From: Isoptericola halalbus
GTDB lineage: Bacteria; Actinomycetota; Actinomycetes; Actinomycetales; Cellulomonadaceae
Assembly: GCA_009663185.1 (NCBI GenBank)
Contig: VJZX01000004.1
Location: 162,252-226,251 of the forward strand
Length of the DNA stretch: 64,000 nt
Direction: 5' to 3'
The notes beneath the pieces are model-generated. The model worked only from the letters and a program-made list of their open reading frames with translations, made no database searches and had not been told where the DNA came from. How positions within the stretch are numbered: position 1 is the first letter of the stretch; each line of letters starts with the position of its first letter. The position numbers and the translations under genes were made by a program. This document shows positions 54,999 to 63,659 of this stretch, in pieces.

Positions 54999-55633
54999 GT
55001 CCACGAGATCTCCCCCTGTTCCGTGAGAACGGCCCGCAGCTTGGCGAGGCAGCGTCCCCGAGTCGCGCCGATGCTTCCCATTGGCATGCCGATCGCCGCG
55101 GAGATCGCCTTGTAGTCGGGGCGGTCCGCGAGCGAGACGAGGCGCAGCAGCTCCTGGCAGCGCTGCGGTAGCGTGCGCAGCGACGACCAGAGGAGCCGGT
55201 CGCGCTCGTCGCGCAGCACCTCGGCGTCCGGGCCCGGGCCCGGGTCGGGCAGCGTCGCCGATCCCACCGCGACGTCGTCGGGCAGCTCCGTGCGCCGGCG
55301 GAGGTCGTCGCGACTCTTGCGCACCGCCTCCCACGCCCCGCGGCGGGCGGTGACCAGCAACCACTTCAAGGCGGCCTTGGGCTCCGCGATCGAGTGCGCG
55401 TGCCGCACGAGCGCCGCCCAGGTGCTCTGCACGACGTCGTCCGCCGTCTGCTGGTCGACGCCCTGCGCCCGCACGGTGTGCCACAGCAGCGGAGTCGCCT
55501 CGCGCACGAGATCGCTCAGCGCGTCGGTACGCCCGTCGCGGTATTCCAGGAGTGCGTGCGCGGCCCGGTCGCCCAGGGTCTCGCCCGCGCCCTCCAGGTC
55601 GTGCTCGGCGCGGCGCTCGGTCGAGCGGGTCAT
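54995..55633 (-). CDS. ECF-like RNA polymerase sigma factor
   Basis: Sigma-70-family factor of 212 residues. Region 2 (about 27-95) contains VDQQTADDVVQSTWAALVRH and WLLVTARRGAWEAVRKS; region 4 (about 147-200) contains LRTLPQRCQELLRLVSLADRP and the helix-turn-helix YKAISAAIGMPMGSIGATRGRCL. ATG 55633 is used because a good promoter (55696-55724) lies inside the longer frame; ATG 55750 has a better ribosome site (AAAGG, 8 nt) and would add 39 residues. It is the first gene of the cluster and overlaps the next one by ATGA. Confidence 0.85.
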   Translation of the reverse strand: MTRSTERRAEHDLEGAGETLGDRAAHALLEYRDGRTDALSDLVREATPLLWHTVRAQGVDQQTADDVVQSTWAALVRHAHSIAEPKAALKWLLVTARRGAWEAVRKSRDDLRRRTELPDDVAVGSATLPDPGPGPDAEVLRDERDRLLWSSLRTLPQRCQELLRLVSLADRPDYKAISAAIGMPMGSIGATRGRCLAKLRAVLTEQGEISWT

Positions 55634-55695
55634 GGGGAGAAGCACCACCTCAGGAGAGTGGGACGGACTGTCCGGCACCCTCGCCGGACGCCACG

Positions 55696-55724
55696 AGCCT
55701 AGGACCGTCTCGGTCGCGCAGGAA
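55696..55724 (-). promoter_or_regulatory. Candidate promoter of the sigma/protease cluster
   Basis: On the minus strand TTCCTG (55719-55724) and TAGGCT (55696-55701) are exactly 17 nt apart. Transcription would start about 55 nt before ATG 55633. If the longer sigma frame is used, this site would lie inside the gene. Confidence 0.4.
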
Positions 55725-55882
55725 CGCTCGTCCGTGCTGCCCATCCGCATTTCACCCACCTTTCGCAGGGGTAGTCACGAGGAAGGGAGGGTGCTCGAGA
55801 CGTCCTGATACATCGATGACCAAGAAGTCTTGTCCGCCCTCGTCGCGCCGCGACGGGTGCACAGATATCGGGCGCGGAGAGA

Positions 55883-55916
55883 CGACGGCCCGGCACCCAT
55901 ACGGGTGCCGGGCCGT
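55883..55916 (-). terminator. Hairpin terminator after rplA
   Basis: GACGGCCCGGCACCC (55883-55897) pairs perfectly with GGGTGCCGGGCCGTC (55902-55916) around ATAC, a 15-bp stem. It lies 21 nt past the rplA stop and separates rplKA from the inserted cluster. Confidence 0.75.
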
Positions 55917-55936
55917 CAGGCGCTCGGGTCAGCGGC

Positions 55937-56650
55937 TCAGGCCGCCTCCTCCAGGAGCTTGGTGGTGCGCGACTGGTCGAGCGGGATGCCCGGGCCCATG
56001 CTCGTCGCGATGGTGGCCTTGGTGATGTACCGGCCCTTCGACGACGACGGCTTGAGGCGCAGGATCTCCTCCAGCGCGGCGGCGTAGTTCTCCACCAGCG
56101 CCTTCTCGTCGAACGAGACCTTGCCGATGATGAAGTGGAGGTTTGCGTGCTTGTCGACGCGGAACTCGATCTTGCCGCCCTTGATGTCGGTCACGGCCTT
56201 GGCGACGTCCATGGTCACGGTGCCGGTCTTCGGGTTCGGCATGAGGCCGCGGGGACCCAGCACCTTGCCCAGACGACCGACCTTGCCCATGAGGTCCGGC
56301 GTGGCGACGGCCGCGTCGAAGTCGGTGTAGCCGCCCGCGACCTTGGCGATGAGCTCGTCGCCGCCGACCTCGTCGGCGCCTGCCGCGCGGGCCTCCTCCG
56401 CCTTGGCGGCGTTCGCGAACACGAGGACGCGGGCCGTCTTGCCCGTGCCGTGCGGCAGGTTGACGGTGCCACGGACCATCTGGTCAGCCTTGCGGGGGTC
56501 GACGCCCAGACGGAACACGACCTCGACGGTCGCGTCGTACTTGGTCGACGACGTCTCCTTGGCCAGACGCACCGCCTCGAGCGGGGCGTAGAGCGCCTCG
56601 CGGTCGACCTTGGCGGCCGCGGCGCGGTAGGCCTTGCTGCGCTTTGCCAT
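55937..56650 (-). CDS. rplA: 50S ribosomal protein L1
   Basis: L1-stalk protein of 237 residues. [42 protein letters not shown] and [19 protein letters not shown] are diagnostic. ATG 56650 follows AAGGAGATTGCAG. In many bacteria rplJ comes next; here a five-gene cluster intervenes. Confidence 0.97.
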   Translation of the reverse strand: MAKRSKAYRAAAAKVDREALYAPLEAVRLAKETSSTKYDATVEVVFRLGVDPRKADQMVRGTVNLPHGTGKTARVLVFANAAKAEEARAAGADEVGGDELIAKVAGGYTDFDAAVATPDLMGKVGRLGKVLGPRGLMPNPKTGTVTMDVAKAVTDIKGGKIEFRVDKHANLHFIIGKVSFDEKALVENYAAALEEILRLKPSSSKGRYITKATIATSMGPGIPLDQSRTTKLLEEAA

Positions 56651-56734
56651 CTGCAATCTCCTTCTGCAGTCGTGGTCATCGGGTCTGCGCAGACCCTTCC
56701 ACGTGCCCGACGACGGTCGCCGGGACTTGGGGCA

Positions 56735-57166
56735 TCAACCCTGGACGGTGATACCCATCGAACGGGCCGTGCCGGCGACGATCTTCATCGCGGCGTCGAT
56801 GTCGTTCGCGTTGAGGTCGGACATCTTGGTCTGCGCGATCTCGCGGACCTGGTCCGAGGTCAGGTTGGCCACCTTGGTGGTGTGCGGCGTCGGCGAGCCC
56901 TTGGCCACGCCGGCGGCCTTCTTGATGAGCTCGGCGGCCGGCGGGGTCTTCGTGATGAATGTGAAGGAACGGTCCTCGTAGACCGTGATCTCCACCGGGA
57001 TCACGTTGCCGCGCTGCGACTCGGTGGCCGCGTTGTAGGCCTTGCAGAACTCCATGATGTTCACGCCGTGCTGACCGAGCGCGGGGCCGATCGGCGGCGC
57101 CGGCGTCGCGGCACCGGCGTTGATCTGGAGCTTGATGAGGCCGGCGACCTTCTTCTTGGGAGGCAT
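56735..57166 (-). CDS. rplK: 50S ribosomal protein L11
   Basis: GTPase-centre protein of 143 residues. [40 protein letters not shown] and [27 protein letters not shown] are standard. It lies 106 nt after nusG. Confidence 0.97.
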   Translation of the reverse strand: MPPKKKVAGLIKLQINAGAATPAPPIGPALGQHGVNIMEFCKAYNAATESQRGNVIPVEITVYEDRSFTFITKTPPAAELIKKAAGVAKGSPTPHTTKVANLTSDQVREIAQTKMSDLNANDIDAAMKIVAGTARSMGITVQG

Positions 57167-57272
57167 GGTGCGTCCTGTGCTTTCTGTTCGTGGGCCGACG
57201 CCGTGGGCGATGACCCGGTTGCATGCTGTCGCCACGCTCCGCGCGGCTCACCGGCGGGTGCCGGTGCGTCCG

Positions 57273-58076
57273 TCAGATCTTGGCGACCTGGTTGAACGAC
57301 AGCTCGACCGGGGTCTCCCGGCCGAAGATGGAGACGAGGACCTTGAGCTTCTGGCCCTCTGCGTTGATCTCCGAGATCGTGGCGGGCAGCGTGTCGAACG
57401 GACCGTCCGTGACCGTGACCGACTCTCCGACCTCGAAGTCGACCTCGACGTGCCCCTTCGCCGCAGCCCCGGCAGGCGTCGTGGCGGCCTGCTTGCCGGC
57501 CTCGGGCGCAGGGGCGAGCGTCGGCGCGAGCATCGAGAAGACCTCGTCCAGCGTGAGCGGGACGGGCTGGTGGGTGTGCCCGACGAACCCGGTGACACCG
57601 GGGGTGTGACGCACGGCGCCCCACGACTCGTCGGTGAGGTCCATGCGCACGAGGACGTAACCCGGGATCCGGACGCGGCGGACGGTCTTCTTCTGCGCGT
57701 TCTTGATCTCGGTCACCTCCTCCATGGGGACCTCGATCTGGAAGATGTAGTCCTCCATGTTCAGGCTCTGGATTCGTGTCTCCAGGTTGGCCTTCACACG
57801 GTTCTCGTAGCCGGCGTACGAGTGGATGACGTACCAGTCCCCGAGCTGCGCGCGCAGGGTGCGCTTGAACTCCTCGACGGGATCGGTGACGACGTCGCCG
57901 TCGGCGTCGGCGGGGCGCTCCTCGGCCGGCTCGGCATCGGTCTCCGTGTCCTGGGCAGCGTCGCCCTCGACGACGTCGCTGGCGTCGCCGGGCACGTCGA
58001 GGTCGGCCGCGGCGCCCGTGGCGTCGGGCTGCGTGGGGTCGACGTTCTCGGTCTGGTCCAGCGGATCCTGGGACAC
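57273..58076 (-). CDS. nusG: Transcription termination/antitermination factor NusG
   Basis: Couples RNA polymerase to the ribosome and Rho. The 267 residues have a disordered acidic N-terminus of about 75 residues, the NGN domain ([32 protein letters not shown]), a linker and the C-terminal KOW domain ([20 protein letters not shown]). The start is GTG. It follows secE by 78 nt. Confidence 0.96.
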   Translation of the reverse strand: MSQDPLDQTENVDPTQPDATGAAADLDVPGDASDVVEGDAAQDTETDAEPAEERPADADGDVVTDPVEEFKRTLRAQLGDWYVIHSYAGYENRVKANLETRIQSLNMEDYIFQIEVPMEEVTEIKNAQKKTVRRVRIPGYVLVRMDLTDESWGAVRHTPGVTGFVGHTHQPVPLTLDEVFSMLAPTLAPAPEAGKQAATTPAGAAAKGHVEVDFEVGESVTVTDGPFDTLPATISEINAEGQKLKVLVSIFGRETPVELSFNQVAKI

Positions 58077-58154
58077 GGACGAACCTGCTTTCTGACGATC
58101 AGATTGTGGTCGGGACTCCGGCGGCCGCCGCAGGCCGCCCGGCGCCTGCCGGTG

Positions 58155-58415
58155 TCAGCCGAAAAGGGCCAGGGTGCCCTGTCCGATGAGGAAGTCGAGG
58201 ACGGTCACGAAGACCATCACGACCGCCACGAACACGATCACGACGGCCGTGTACGTCATCAGCTCCGAGCGCGTCGGCGTGACGACCTTGCGCAGCTCGG
58301 CGACGACCTGGCGGACGAAGAGCGCGATGCGGGCGAAGACGTTGCGACGCTTGCCCGGACCGGCCGTGGCACCCTCGACGTGGGACCCAGCGGCCTCAGC
58401 CGGCGACTCGCTCAC
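58155..58415 (-). CDS. secE: Preprotein translocase subunit SecE
   Basis: Single-span translocon subunit of 86 residues. An amphipathic helix (NVFARIALFVRQVVAELRKV) and the P-T-R-x-E signature (VTPTRSELMTYT) precede one membrane helix (VVIVFVAVVMVFVTVLDFLI). GTG 58415 is chosen because GGGG lies 7-8 nt upstream; GTG 58421 would add two residues. Confidence 0.94.
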   Translation of the reverse strand: MSESPAEAAGSHVEGATAGPGKRRNVFARIALFVRQVVAELRKVVTPTRSELMTYTAVVIVFVAVVMVFVTVLDFLIGQGTLALFG

Positions 58416-58548
58416 TTGCACTACCCCGTTTCGAGATCAGCCGCGCGCACGCCGCCTGCCGGCAGACGCGCGAGCGGCACAGACTCCTGGCGTTCCGGGA
58501 TCACGCTGCGCGTGGCCCCGCTGCGCGCGGCCCCTCGGGGGAACACGC

Positions 58549-58624
58549 TGGCAGGGTAGACAGGACTCGAACCTGCAACCTGCGGTTTTGGAGACCGCTG
58601 CGCTACCAATTGCGCCACTACCCT
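58549..58624 (-). tRNA. tRNA-Trp (anticodon CCA)
   Basis: Cloverleaf on the minus strand: acceptor AGGGTAG with CTACCCT, D-arm GCGCAATTGGTAGCGC, anticodon loop CTCCAAA (anticodon CCA) and T-arm CAGGTTCGAGTCCTG. The discriminator is G and the 3' CCA is encoded (58551-58549). The neighbours tRNA-Trp, secE and nusG are conserved in bacteria. Confidence 0.95.
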
Positions 58625-58780
58625 TCGTGCTCGACCCCGGCCACGACCGTTCGCCGAAGGCGCGTTCGATCATGGTGGGCGTCAACCACCGAGGGACAAC
58701 TGTACGCGACGCGGGCGCGTGGGTCGAACCGCGATGCTCACGCTCACCCGCCCCCCGGCGCCAGGCACTCGGCCCGTCCG

Positions 58781-58796
58781 TCCACCGATCGGTGGA
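58781..58796. promoter_or_regulatory. Perfect 16-bp palindrome upstream of the ABC exporter operon
   Basis: TCCACCGATCGGTGGA is fully self-complementary and sits 60-75 nt before the ATG of the ABC ATPase. This is a normal activator position for a leaderless start at 58856. It may be the site for the operon's own NarL-type response regulator or another dimeric regulator. Confidence 0.45.
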
Positions 58797-58855
58797 CCCT
58801 CGGTTCGACCGCGCGGGCCTCATGCGAAGCCCCCTGCGGCAGCCAGGCTGGAGAC

Positions 58856-59770
58856 ATGGTGACAACGACCCCTGGTAGGACGCCGGCACGGCGCGCGGCG
58901 GACGCGACGACAGAGCTCGCGGTGCGCGTGCGCGGCCTGCACAAGCGCTATGGCGAGAAGCAGGCCGTCGACGGCCTGGACCTCGACATCGGGCGGGGCG
59001 AGATCGTGGCCGTCCTTGGCCCCAACGGCGCCGGCAAGACGACGACCGTGGAGATCCTCGAGGGGTTCCGCGAGCGCGACGCCGGAGACGTGCAGGTGCT
59101 CGGCGAGGACCCGGCGCACGCCGACCGCGCGTGGCGCGCCCGGATCGGCGTCGTCGCGCAGGACTCCCGCGACCGCGCGGAGCTGACCGTCGCCGAGGAG
59201 GTTCGCTCCACCGCCCGGTACTACCCCGCCCCGGCCGACCCCGACGAGGTGATAGCCGCCGTCGGGCTCGCCGAGAAGGCGCGCGCCCGCGTGCGCGGCC
59301 TGTCCGGCGGGCAGCGACGACGCCTCGACGTCGCGCTGGGCATCGTCGGGCGGCCCGAGCTGCTCTTCCTCGACGAGCCCACGACCGGCTTCGACCCGCA
59401 GGCACGCCGCTCCTTCTGGGGCCTCGTGCGCGGGCTGCGCGACTCCGGCACGACGATCCTGCTGACGACCCACGACCTCGACGAGGCCGCGCACCTGGCC
59501 GACCGCGTCGTCGTCGTGCGCGGCGGCCGCGTCGTCGCGTCGGGGACGCCCGACACGCTCGGGCGGCCCGAGGCGCGCACGCCCGTCGTGTCCTGGACCG
59601 CGGGCGGCGAGTCCCGCAGCGAGCGGACCACCGCCCCGACCGCGCTCGTCGCACGCCTCGCCGCAACCGCGGCCGGCCCCGACGGCGAGATCGCCGACCT
59701 GCGCGTCGTCCGCCCCACGCTCGAGGACGTCTACCTCGAGCTCGTCAGCCACGAGGAGACCGACCGATGA
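58856..59770 (+). CDS. ABC transporter ATP-binding protein (ABC-2 type, drug/polyketide exporter)
   Basis: ATPase of 304 residues with Walker A GPNGAGKTT, signature LSGGQRRRLD, Walker B LLFLDEPTTGFD and the switch His in LLTTHD. The C-terminal 90 residues are the regulatory tail of DrrA/CcmA-type exporters. CAGGCT (58844-58849) ends 6 nt before the ATG, so it is probably leaderless. It overlaps the permease gene by ATGA, and a two-component pair follows, so the exporter is probably induced by an envelope signal. Confidence 0.9.
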   Translation: MVTTTPGRTPARRAADATTELAVRVRGLHKRYGEKQAVDGLDLDIGRGEIVAVLGPNGAGKTTTVEILEGFRERDAGDVQVLGEDPAHADRAWRARIGVVAQDSRDRAELTVAEEVRSTARYYPAPADPDEVIAAVGLAEKARARVRGLSGGQRRRLDVALGIVGRPELLFLDEPTTGFDPQARRSFWGLVRGLRDSGTTILLTTHDLDEAAHLADRVVVVRGGRVVASGTPDTLGRPEARTPVVSWTAGGESRSERTTAPTALVARLAATAAGPDGEIADLRVVRPTLEDVYLELVSHEETDR

Positions 59771-60612
59771 GCGCCACGACTCCCACGACCGACGCCCCGC
59801 TGCCGGGCGCCGGGCGCCTGTCGCTCGTGCGCGCCGGTCTCGAGCTGCGCCAGTTCTTGCGCGAACGGGATGCGGTCATCTTCATCTTCGCGTACCCGAT
59901 CGTCATGATGGCGATCTTCTCGACCGTGTTCGGTGCCGCGGACCAGGGCTCGGCGGCCCAGGGGGTAGAGGTCGACTTCGCGCGGTACTTCCTGCCCGGG
60001 ATGATCGCCACGGGAGTCATGCTCACGAGCTTCCAGTCGCTCGCGATCGCGATCGCCGTCGAGCGCGACGACGGCACGCTGCGCCGCCTGCGCGGAACCC
60101 CGCTGCCTGCCGTCGCCTACTTCGGCGGCAAGGTGGTGCTGACGATCGCGACGTCACTCGTGCAGACGGCGATCCTGCTCGCGGTCGCGGCGCTCGCGTT
60201 CGACGTCGCGCTGCCGACCGACCCGGGCCGCTGGCTCACGTTCGCCTGGGTGTTCCTGCTCGGCACGGCCACGGGCACGGTGTGCGGGGTCGCCTTCTCG
60301 TCGGTGCCGCGCTCGGGACGGTCGGCGACCGCCGTCGTCACACCCGTCGTGCTGATCCTGCAGTTCACCTCCGGGGTGTTCTTCGCCTTCTACATGCTGC
60401 CCGCCTGGATGCAGACAGCGGCATCGGTGTTCCCGCTCAAGTGGATCGCCCAGGGCATGCGCTCGGTCTTCCTGCCCGAGGAGATGGTCGTTCTCGAGCC
60501 GAGCGGTTCCTGGCAGCACGGGGCGACCGCTGCTGTACTGGTGGCATGGTTGGTGGCCGCCCTCGTCGTGGGGGTCCGCACGTTCCGGTGGCGTCGCCGT
60601 GACGAGGGCTGA
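59767..60612 (+). CDS. ABC-2 type permease
   Basis: Six-helix membrane protein of 281 residues. Family features are LRQFLRERDAVIFIFAYPIVMM, FLPGMIATGVMLTSFQSLAIAIAVERDDGTLRRLRGTPLP in order, and PLKWIAQGMRSVFLPE near the end. Its ATG overlaps the ATPase stop. It works with that ATPase to export an unknown compound such as a drug, lipid or peptide. Confidence 0.88.
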   Translation: MSATTPTTDAPLPGAGRLSLVRAGLELRQFLRERDAVIFIFAYPIVMMAIFSTVFGAADQGSAAQGVEVDFARYFLPGMIATGVMLTSFQSLAIAIAVERDDGTLRRLRGTPLPAVAYFGGKVVLTIATSLVQTAILLAVAALAFDVALPTDPGRWLTFAWVFLLGTATGTVCGVAFSSVPRSGRSATAVVTPVVLILQFTSGVFFAFYMLPAWMQTAASVFPLKWIAQGMRSVFLPEEMVVLEPSGSWQHGATAAVLVAWLVAALVVGVRTFRWRRRDEG

Positions 60613-61825
60613 CGTCGAGCGTGCCGACGACGCCCTGCCGGCCGGCAGCCCGTACAACGTGTGGGAGCGGCAGGTCGTCTGGTGGGACGTCGCGTTCGCC
60701 GCAATCATCGCGCTCACGGCGGTGGCGCTGCCCCTCGACGTGCGCGGCAGGCCCCTCGTCGTCGCGTACGCCGCGCTCGCCGCGATCGTCGCCGCGTACG
60801 CGGCCTGGGGCGGGCGGGCAGCCCGGTCACGCGACCAGCGGTACGCCCGGGCCTACGTCGCCGTGCTCGTGGTCGGCACCGCGACCGCGGTCGCGCAGGG
60901 CGGCGTCGGCACGTTCCTGCTGTTCATCGCCTTCACCCACGTCTGGATGCTGCTCGAGCCGATCCGCCACGCGCTCGTCGCGTGCATCGTGCTCGGGGTC
61001 GCCGTGACCGTCGCACTGCCCGCGAGCGACGGCTTCGACGTCGCCGAGGTCGCCCGGGTCGCGCCGCAGATGGGCGTGGCGCTCGTGTTCGCGATCGGGC
61101 TGGGACTGTGGGTCTCGCTGACCCTGCGGCGCGCCGACGAGCACGCCCGGCTCCTTGCCGAGCTGCGCGCCGCCCAGGCCGAGCTCGCGGCGTCGAACCA
61201 CGCGGCGGGCGTCGCGGCCGAGCGCGAGCGCATGGCGCGCGAGATCCACGACACGCTCGCCCAGGGCTTCACGAGCGTCGTGACCCAGGCGCAGGCCGCG
61301 ACGGCGGCGCTCGACCGCGGCGAGCAGTACGTCGCGCGCGAGCGGCTGCTGCTCGTGGAGTCGACGGCCCGCGACAACCTCGCCGAGGCCCGCGCGCTCG
61401 TCGCGGCGTTCGCGCCCGTCCCCCTGCAGGGCTCGACGCTGACCGAGGCCCTGCGTCGGCTCGCCGACCGGTTCGCGGCCGAGACGGGCACCTCCGTGCG
61501 GCTCGAGGCCGCCGGTGCGGAGGCCGGAACGCACGACGCCGCCTCCGACGTCGTGTTGCTCCGGGCGGCGCAGGAGGCGCTCGCCAACGTACGGCGGCAT
61601 GCCGACGCCCGCGCGGTCGTCGTGCGCCTCGACCGGGACGCCGGCACGGTCCGGCTCGAGGTGACCGACGACGGTCGCGGGCTGCCCGCCGCGCACGCCG
61701 ACGGCATCGGCCTGTCCGGCATGCGTGAGCGGGTCTCGGCCGCGGGCGGCTCGCTCGACGTCGGTCCGGGCGCGGCCGGTGGCACACGCGTCGAGGTGCG
61801 CCTGCCCGTGGCGGGCGCGTCGTGA
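60599..61825 (+). CDS. Sensor histidine kinase (HisKA_3/NarL type)
   Basis: Membrane sensor of 408 residues. Five or six hydrophobic helices fill residues 28-175, with almost no extracellular domain, so it probably senses within the membrane. A coiled coil (180-210) leads to the phospho-acceptor His217 in EREIHDTLAQGF-like REIHDTLAQGF, and the ATPase domain has ALANVRRHADA, VTDDGRGLP and GLSGMRERV. GTG 60599 lies inside the end of the permease gene (14-nt overlap). It is coupled to the response regulator by GTGA. Confidence 0.9.
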   Translation: MTRADVERADDALPAGSPYNVWERQVVWWDVAFAAIIALTAVALPLDVRGRPLVVAYAALAAIVAAYAAWGGRAARSRDQRYARAYVAVLVVGTATAVAQGGVGTFLLFIAFTHVWMLLEPIRHALVACIVLGVAVTVALPASDGFDVAEVARVAPQMGVALVFAIGLGLWVSLTLRRADEHARLLAELRAAQAELAASNHAAGVAAERERMAREIHDTLAQGFTSVVTQAQAATAALDRGEQYVARERLLLVESTARDNLAEARALVAAFAPVPLQGSTLTEALRRLADRFAAETGTSVRLEAAGAEAGTHDAASDVVLLRAAQEALANVRRHADARAVVVRLDRDAGTVRLEVTDDGRGLPAAHADGIGLSGMRERVSAAGGSLDVGPGAAGGTRVEVRLPVAGAS

Positions 61826-62451
61826 GCGCGGAGACGGCCGGCGTGCGCGTGCTCGTCGCGGACGACCACCCCGTCGTGCGCTCGGGCATCATCGGCATGC
61901 TCGCGGGCGAGCCCGACCTCGACGTCGTCGGCGAGGCGCCCGACGGCGAGGCCGCGGTCGCGCTCGCGGCCGAGCTGGCGCCCGACGTCGTGCTCATGGA
62001 CCTGCGCATGCCCGTGCTCGACGGCGTGGGTGCGACCGCGCGGATCGTCGGCACCGGGCCCGCCGTCGTCGTGCTCACGACCTACGACACCGACGCCGAC
62101 ATCCTGCGCGCGGTCGAGGCCGGGGCCACGGGCTACCTCCTCAAGGACACCCCGCGGGACCAGCTTGTGGCCGGGGTCCGCGCGGCCGCCCGCGGCGAGA
62201 CCGTGCTGGCGCCCGGCGTCGCGACGCGGCTCGTCAGCACGGTGCGCACCGCGGGCGAGCGGCCGACGAGCCGAGAGGCCGAGGTCCTCGCGCTCGTCGC
62301 CCGCGGGCTGTCCAACGCGGCCGTCGGGCGGGAGCTGTTCATCGCCGAGGCGACGGTCAAGACCCACCTGCTTCGCGCGTTCACGAAGCTCGGCGTGGAC
62401 GACCGCACGGCTGCCGTGACCGTGGCGCGCGAGCGCGGCTGGCTCACCTGA
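61822..62451 (+). CDS. NarL/FixJ-family response regulator
   Basis: DNA-binding regulator of 209 residues. The receiver domain has Asp14-Asp15 (VADDHPVV), phospho-site Asp60 (LMDLRMP) and the Thr/Lys switch in LTTYD and LLKDTP. The C-terminal LuxR helix-turn-helix has SREAEVLALVARGLSNAAVGRELFIAEATVKTH in order. The GTG overlaps the kinase stop (GTGA). It probably activates the exporter operon. Confidence 0.92.
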   Translation: MSAETAGVRVLVADDHPVVRSGIIGMLAGEPDLDVVGEAPDGEAAVALAAELAPDVVLMDLRMPVLDGVGATARIVGTGPAVVVLTTYDTDADILRAVEAGATGYLLKDTPRDQLVAGVRAAARGETVLAPGVATRLVSTVRTAGERPTSREAEVLALVARGLSNAAVGRELFIAEATVKTHLLRAFTKLGVDDRTAAVTVARERGWLT

Positions 62452-62493
62452 GCCTCACGTGAGCAGGCTCCGCCCGGTGCGAGACTGGGACGC

Positions 62494-63549
62494 GTGCGCG
62501 ACCTGTCGAAGCTGCCCAAGGCACACCTGCACCTGCACTTCACGGGTTCCATGCGGGTGGCGACGCTCCGCGACCTCGCGGCCGAGCACGCGATCCGGCT
62601 GCCCGCGGCGCTCGTCGACGACGATCCCCTGCGCGTGCCCGCCGACGAGCGCGGCTGGTTCCGCTTCCAGCGCCTGTACGACGCCGCACGCGCCTGCGTG
62701 CGGTCCGAGGCCGACATGCGCCGGCTCGTCGACGAGGCCGCGGCCGACGACGCGGCCGAGGGCTCGGGACGGCTCGAGCTCCAGGTCGACCCGACGTCGT
62801 ACGCCCCGTTCGTCGGCGGGGTCACACCGGCGGTCGAGATCGTGCTCGACGCGGCCAAGGCCGCGAGCGCCGCGCACGGGATCGAGGTCGCGGTCGTCGT
62901 CGCGGCATCGCGGATGCGCCACCCGCTCGACGCGCGGACCCTCGCGCGGCTCGCGGTCCGGTACGCGGGCGACGGGCCGGGCGAGGTCGTCGGGTTCGGG
63001 CTCAGCAACGACGAGCGGCGCGGGGACACCCCGGAGTTCGCCGCCGCGTTCCGCATCGCGCGCCGGGCGGGGCTCGCGTCCGTGCCGCACGGCGGCGAGC
63101 TGCTCGGCCCCGCGCACGTGCGGGAGGTCGTCTCGGCGCTGCGGCCCGACCGCCTCGGGCATGGCGTGCGGGTCAGCGAGGATCCGGCGCTGCTCGACGA
63201 GCTGGTCGGGCAGGGCGTGTCGTTCGAGGTCTGCCCGGCATCGAACGTCGGCCTCGGTGTCTACGCCGACCTGGCGGACGTCCCGCTGGGCAGCCTCGTC
63301 GACGCGGGGGCGCAGGTCGCGCTCGGCGCGGACGACCCGCTGCTGTTCGGGGCCCGGCTGCTCGACCAGTACGAGGCCGCACGGCACGCGCACGGCTTCT
63401 CCGACGCCGAGCTGGCCGACCTGGCGCGGTCGTCGATCCGCGCGTCGCGGGCGTCGTCGGGCACGACGGCTCGGCTGCTCGCGGGCGTCGACGCCTGGCT
63501 CGCCGACGATGAACAACCCGGCGACGTAGAAGAGAACCCGGCGAGGTAG
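62494..63549 (+). CDS. Adenosine deaminase-family amidohydrolase
   Basis: TIM-barrel metal-dependent deaminase of 351 residues. PKAHLHLHFTGS supplies His13 and His15; HGGE stands where adenosine deaminases have HAGE, RLGHGVR has the catalytic-region His, and GADDP has the metal Asp. It is therefore an adenosine, adenine or related aminohydrolase; the HGGE change makes the substrate uncertain. GAGACT at 62481-62486 ends 7 nt before the GTG, so it is probably leaderless. The last residues (PGDVEENPAR) and the stop are encoded by 20-bp repeat units. Confidence 0.85.
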   Translation: MRDLSKLPKAHLHLHFTGSMRVATLRDLAAEHAIRLPAALVDDDPLRVPADERGWFRFQRLYDAARACVRSEADMRRLVDEAAADDAAEGSGRLELQVDPTSYAPFVGGVTPAVEIVLDAAKAASAAHGIEVAVVVAASRMRHPLDARTLARLAVRYAGDGPGEVVGFGLSNDERRGDTPEFAAAFRIARRAGLASVPHGGELLGPAHVREVVSALRPDRLGHGVRVSEDPALLDELVGQGVSFEVCPASNVGLGVYADLADVPLGSLVDAGAQVALGADDPLLFGARLLDQYEAARHAHGFSDAELADLARSSIRASRASSGTTARLLAGVDAWLADDEQPGDVEENPAR

Positions 63550-63596
63550 AACCGACCCGGCGTCGTAGAACCGGATCCCGCGACGTAGCACGGCGG
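63517..63596 (+). repeat. Four tandem GAGGTAG-type repeat units
   Basis: Units of 19-21 nt begin at 63517, 63537, 63556 and 63577. Each reads CCCGGCG (or CCCGCG) plus an NCGTAGAA or AGGTAGAA core. The TAG stop of the deaminase-like gene is the TAG of the second unit. It is the same family as at 2066-2125 and 40542-40620. Confidence 0.7.
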
Positions 63597-63626
63597 TACC
63601 GTGGCGGCAGGTACGCCGGTCGGACG

Positions 63627-63652
63627 CGCCGGGCGAACGCCCGGCGTAGCGT
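63627..63652 (+). promoter_or_regulatory. Palindrome and -10 box before the last gene
   Basis: CGCCGGGCG (63627-63635) and CGCCCGGCG (63638-63646) form a perfect 9-bp inverted repeat with spacer AA. TAGCGT (63647-63652) follows directly and ends 7 nt before the ATG at 63660. The palindrome would lie in the -35/-10 spacer, a repressor position. Confidence 0.45.
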
Positions 63653-63659
63653 GCGACCC

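Noticed and set aside
49812..55937. Integrative element using tRNA-Trp as attachment site for the CHAT cluster
   Set aside because: There is no integrase or transposase, the tRNA gene is intact in its conserved secE-nusG context, and I saw no copy of the tRNA 3' end near the cluster.
49812..55937. Gasdermin, STAND ATPase or type III-E CRISPR partner for the CHAT protease
   Set aside because: Translations of both strands in the cluster and its flanks show no such gene. Comparison with Craspase is by logic only.
63517..63596. 20-nt repeats as a CRISPR remnant
   Set aside because: There are no unique spacers of constant length, no cas genes, and the same units occur singly or paired at other gene ends.
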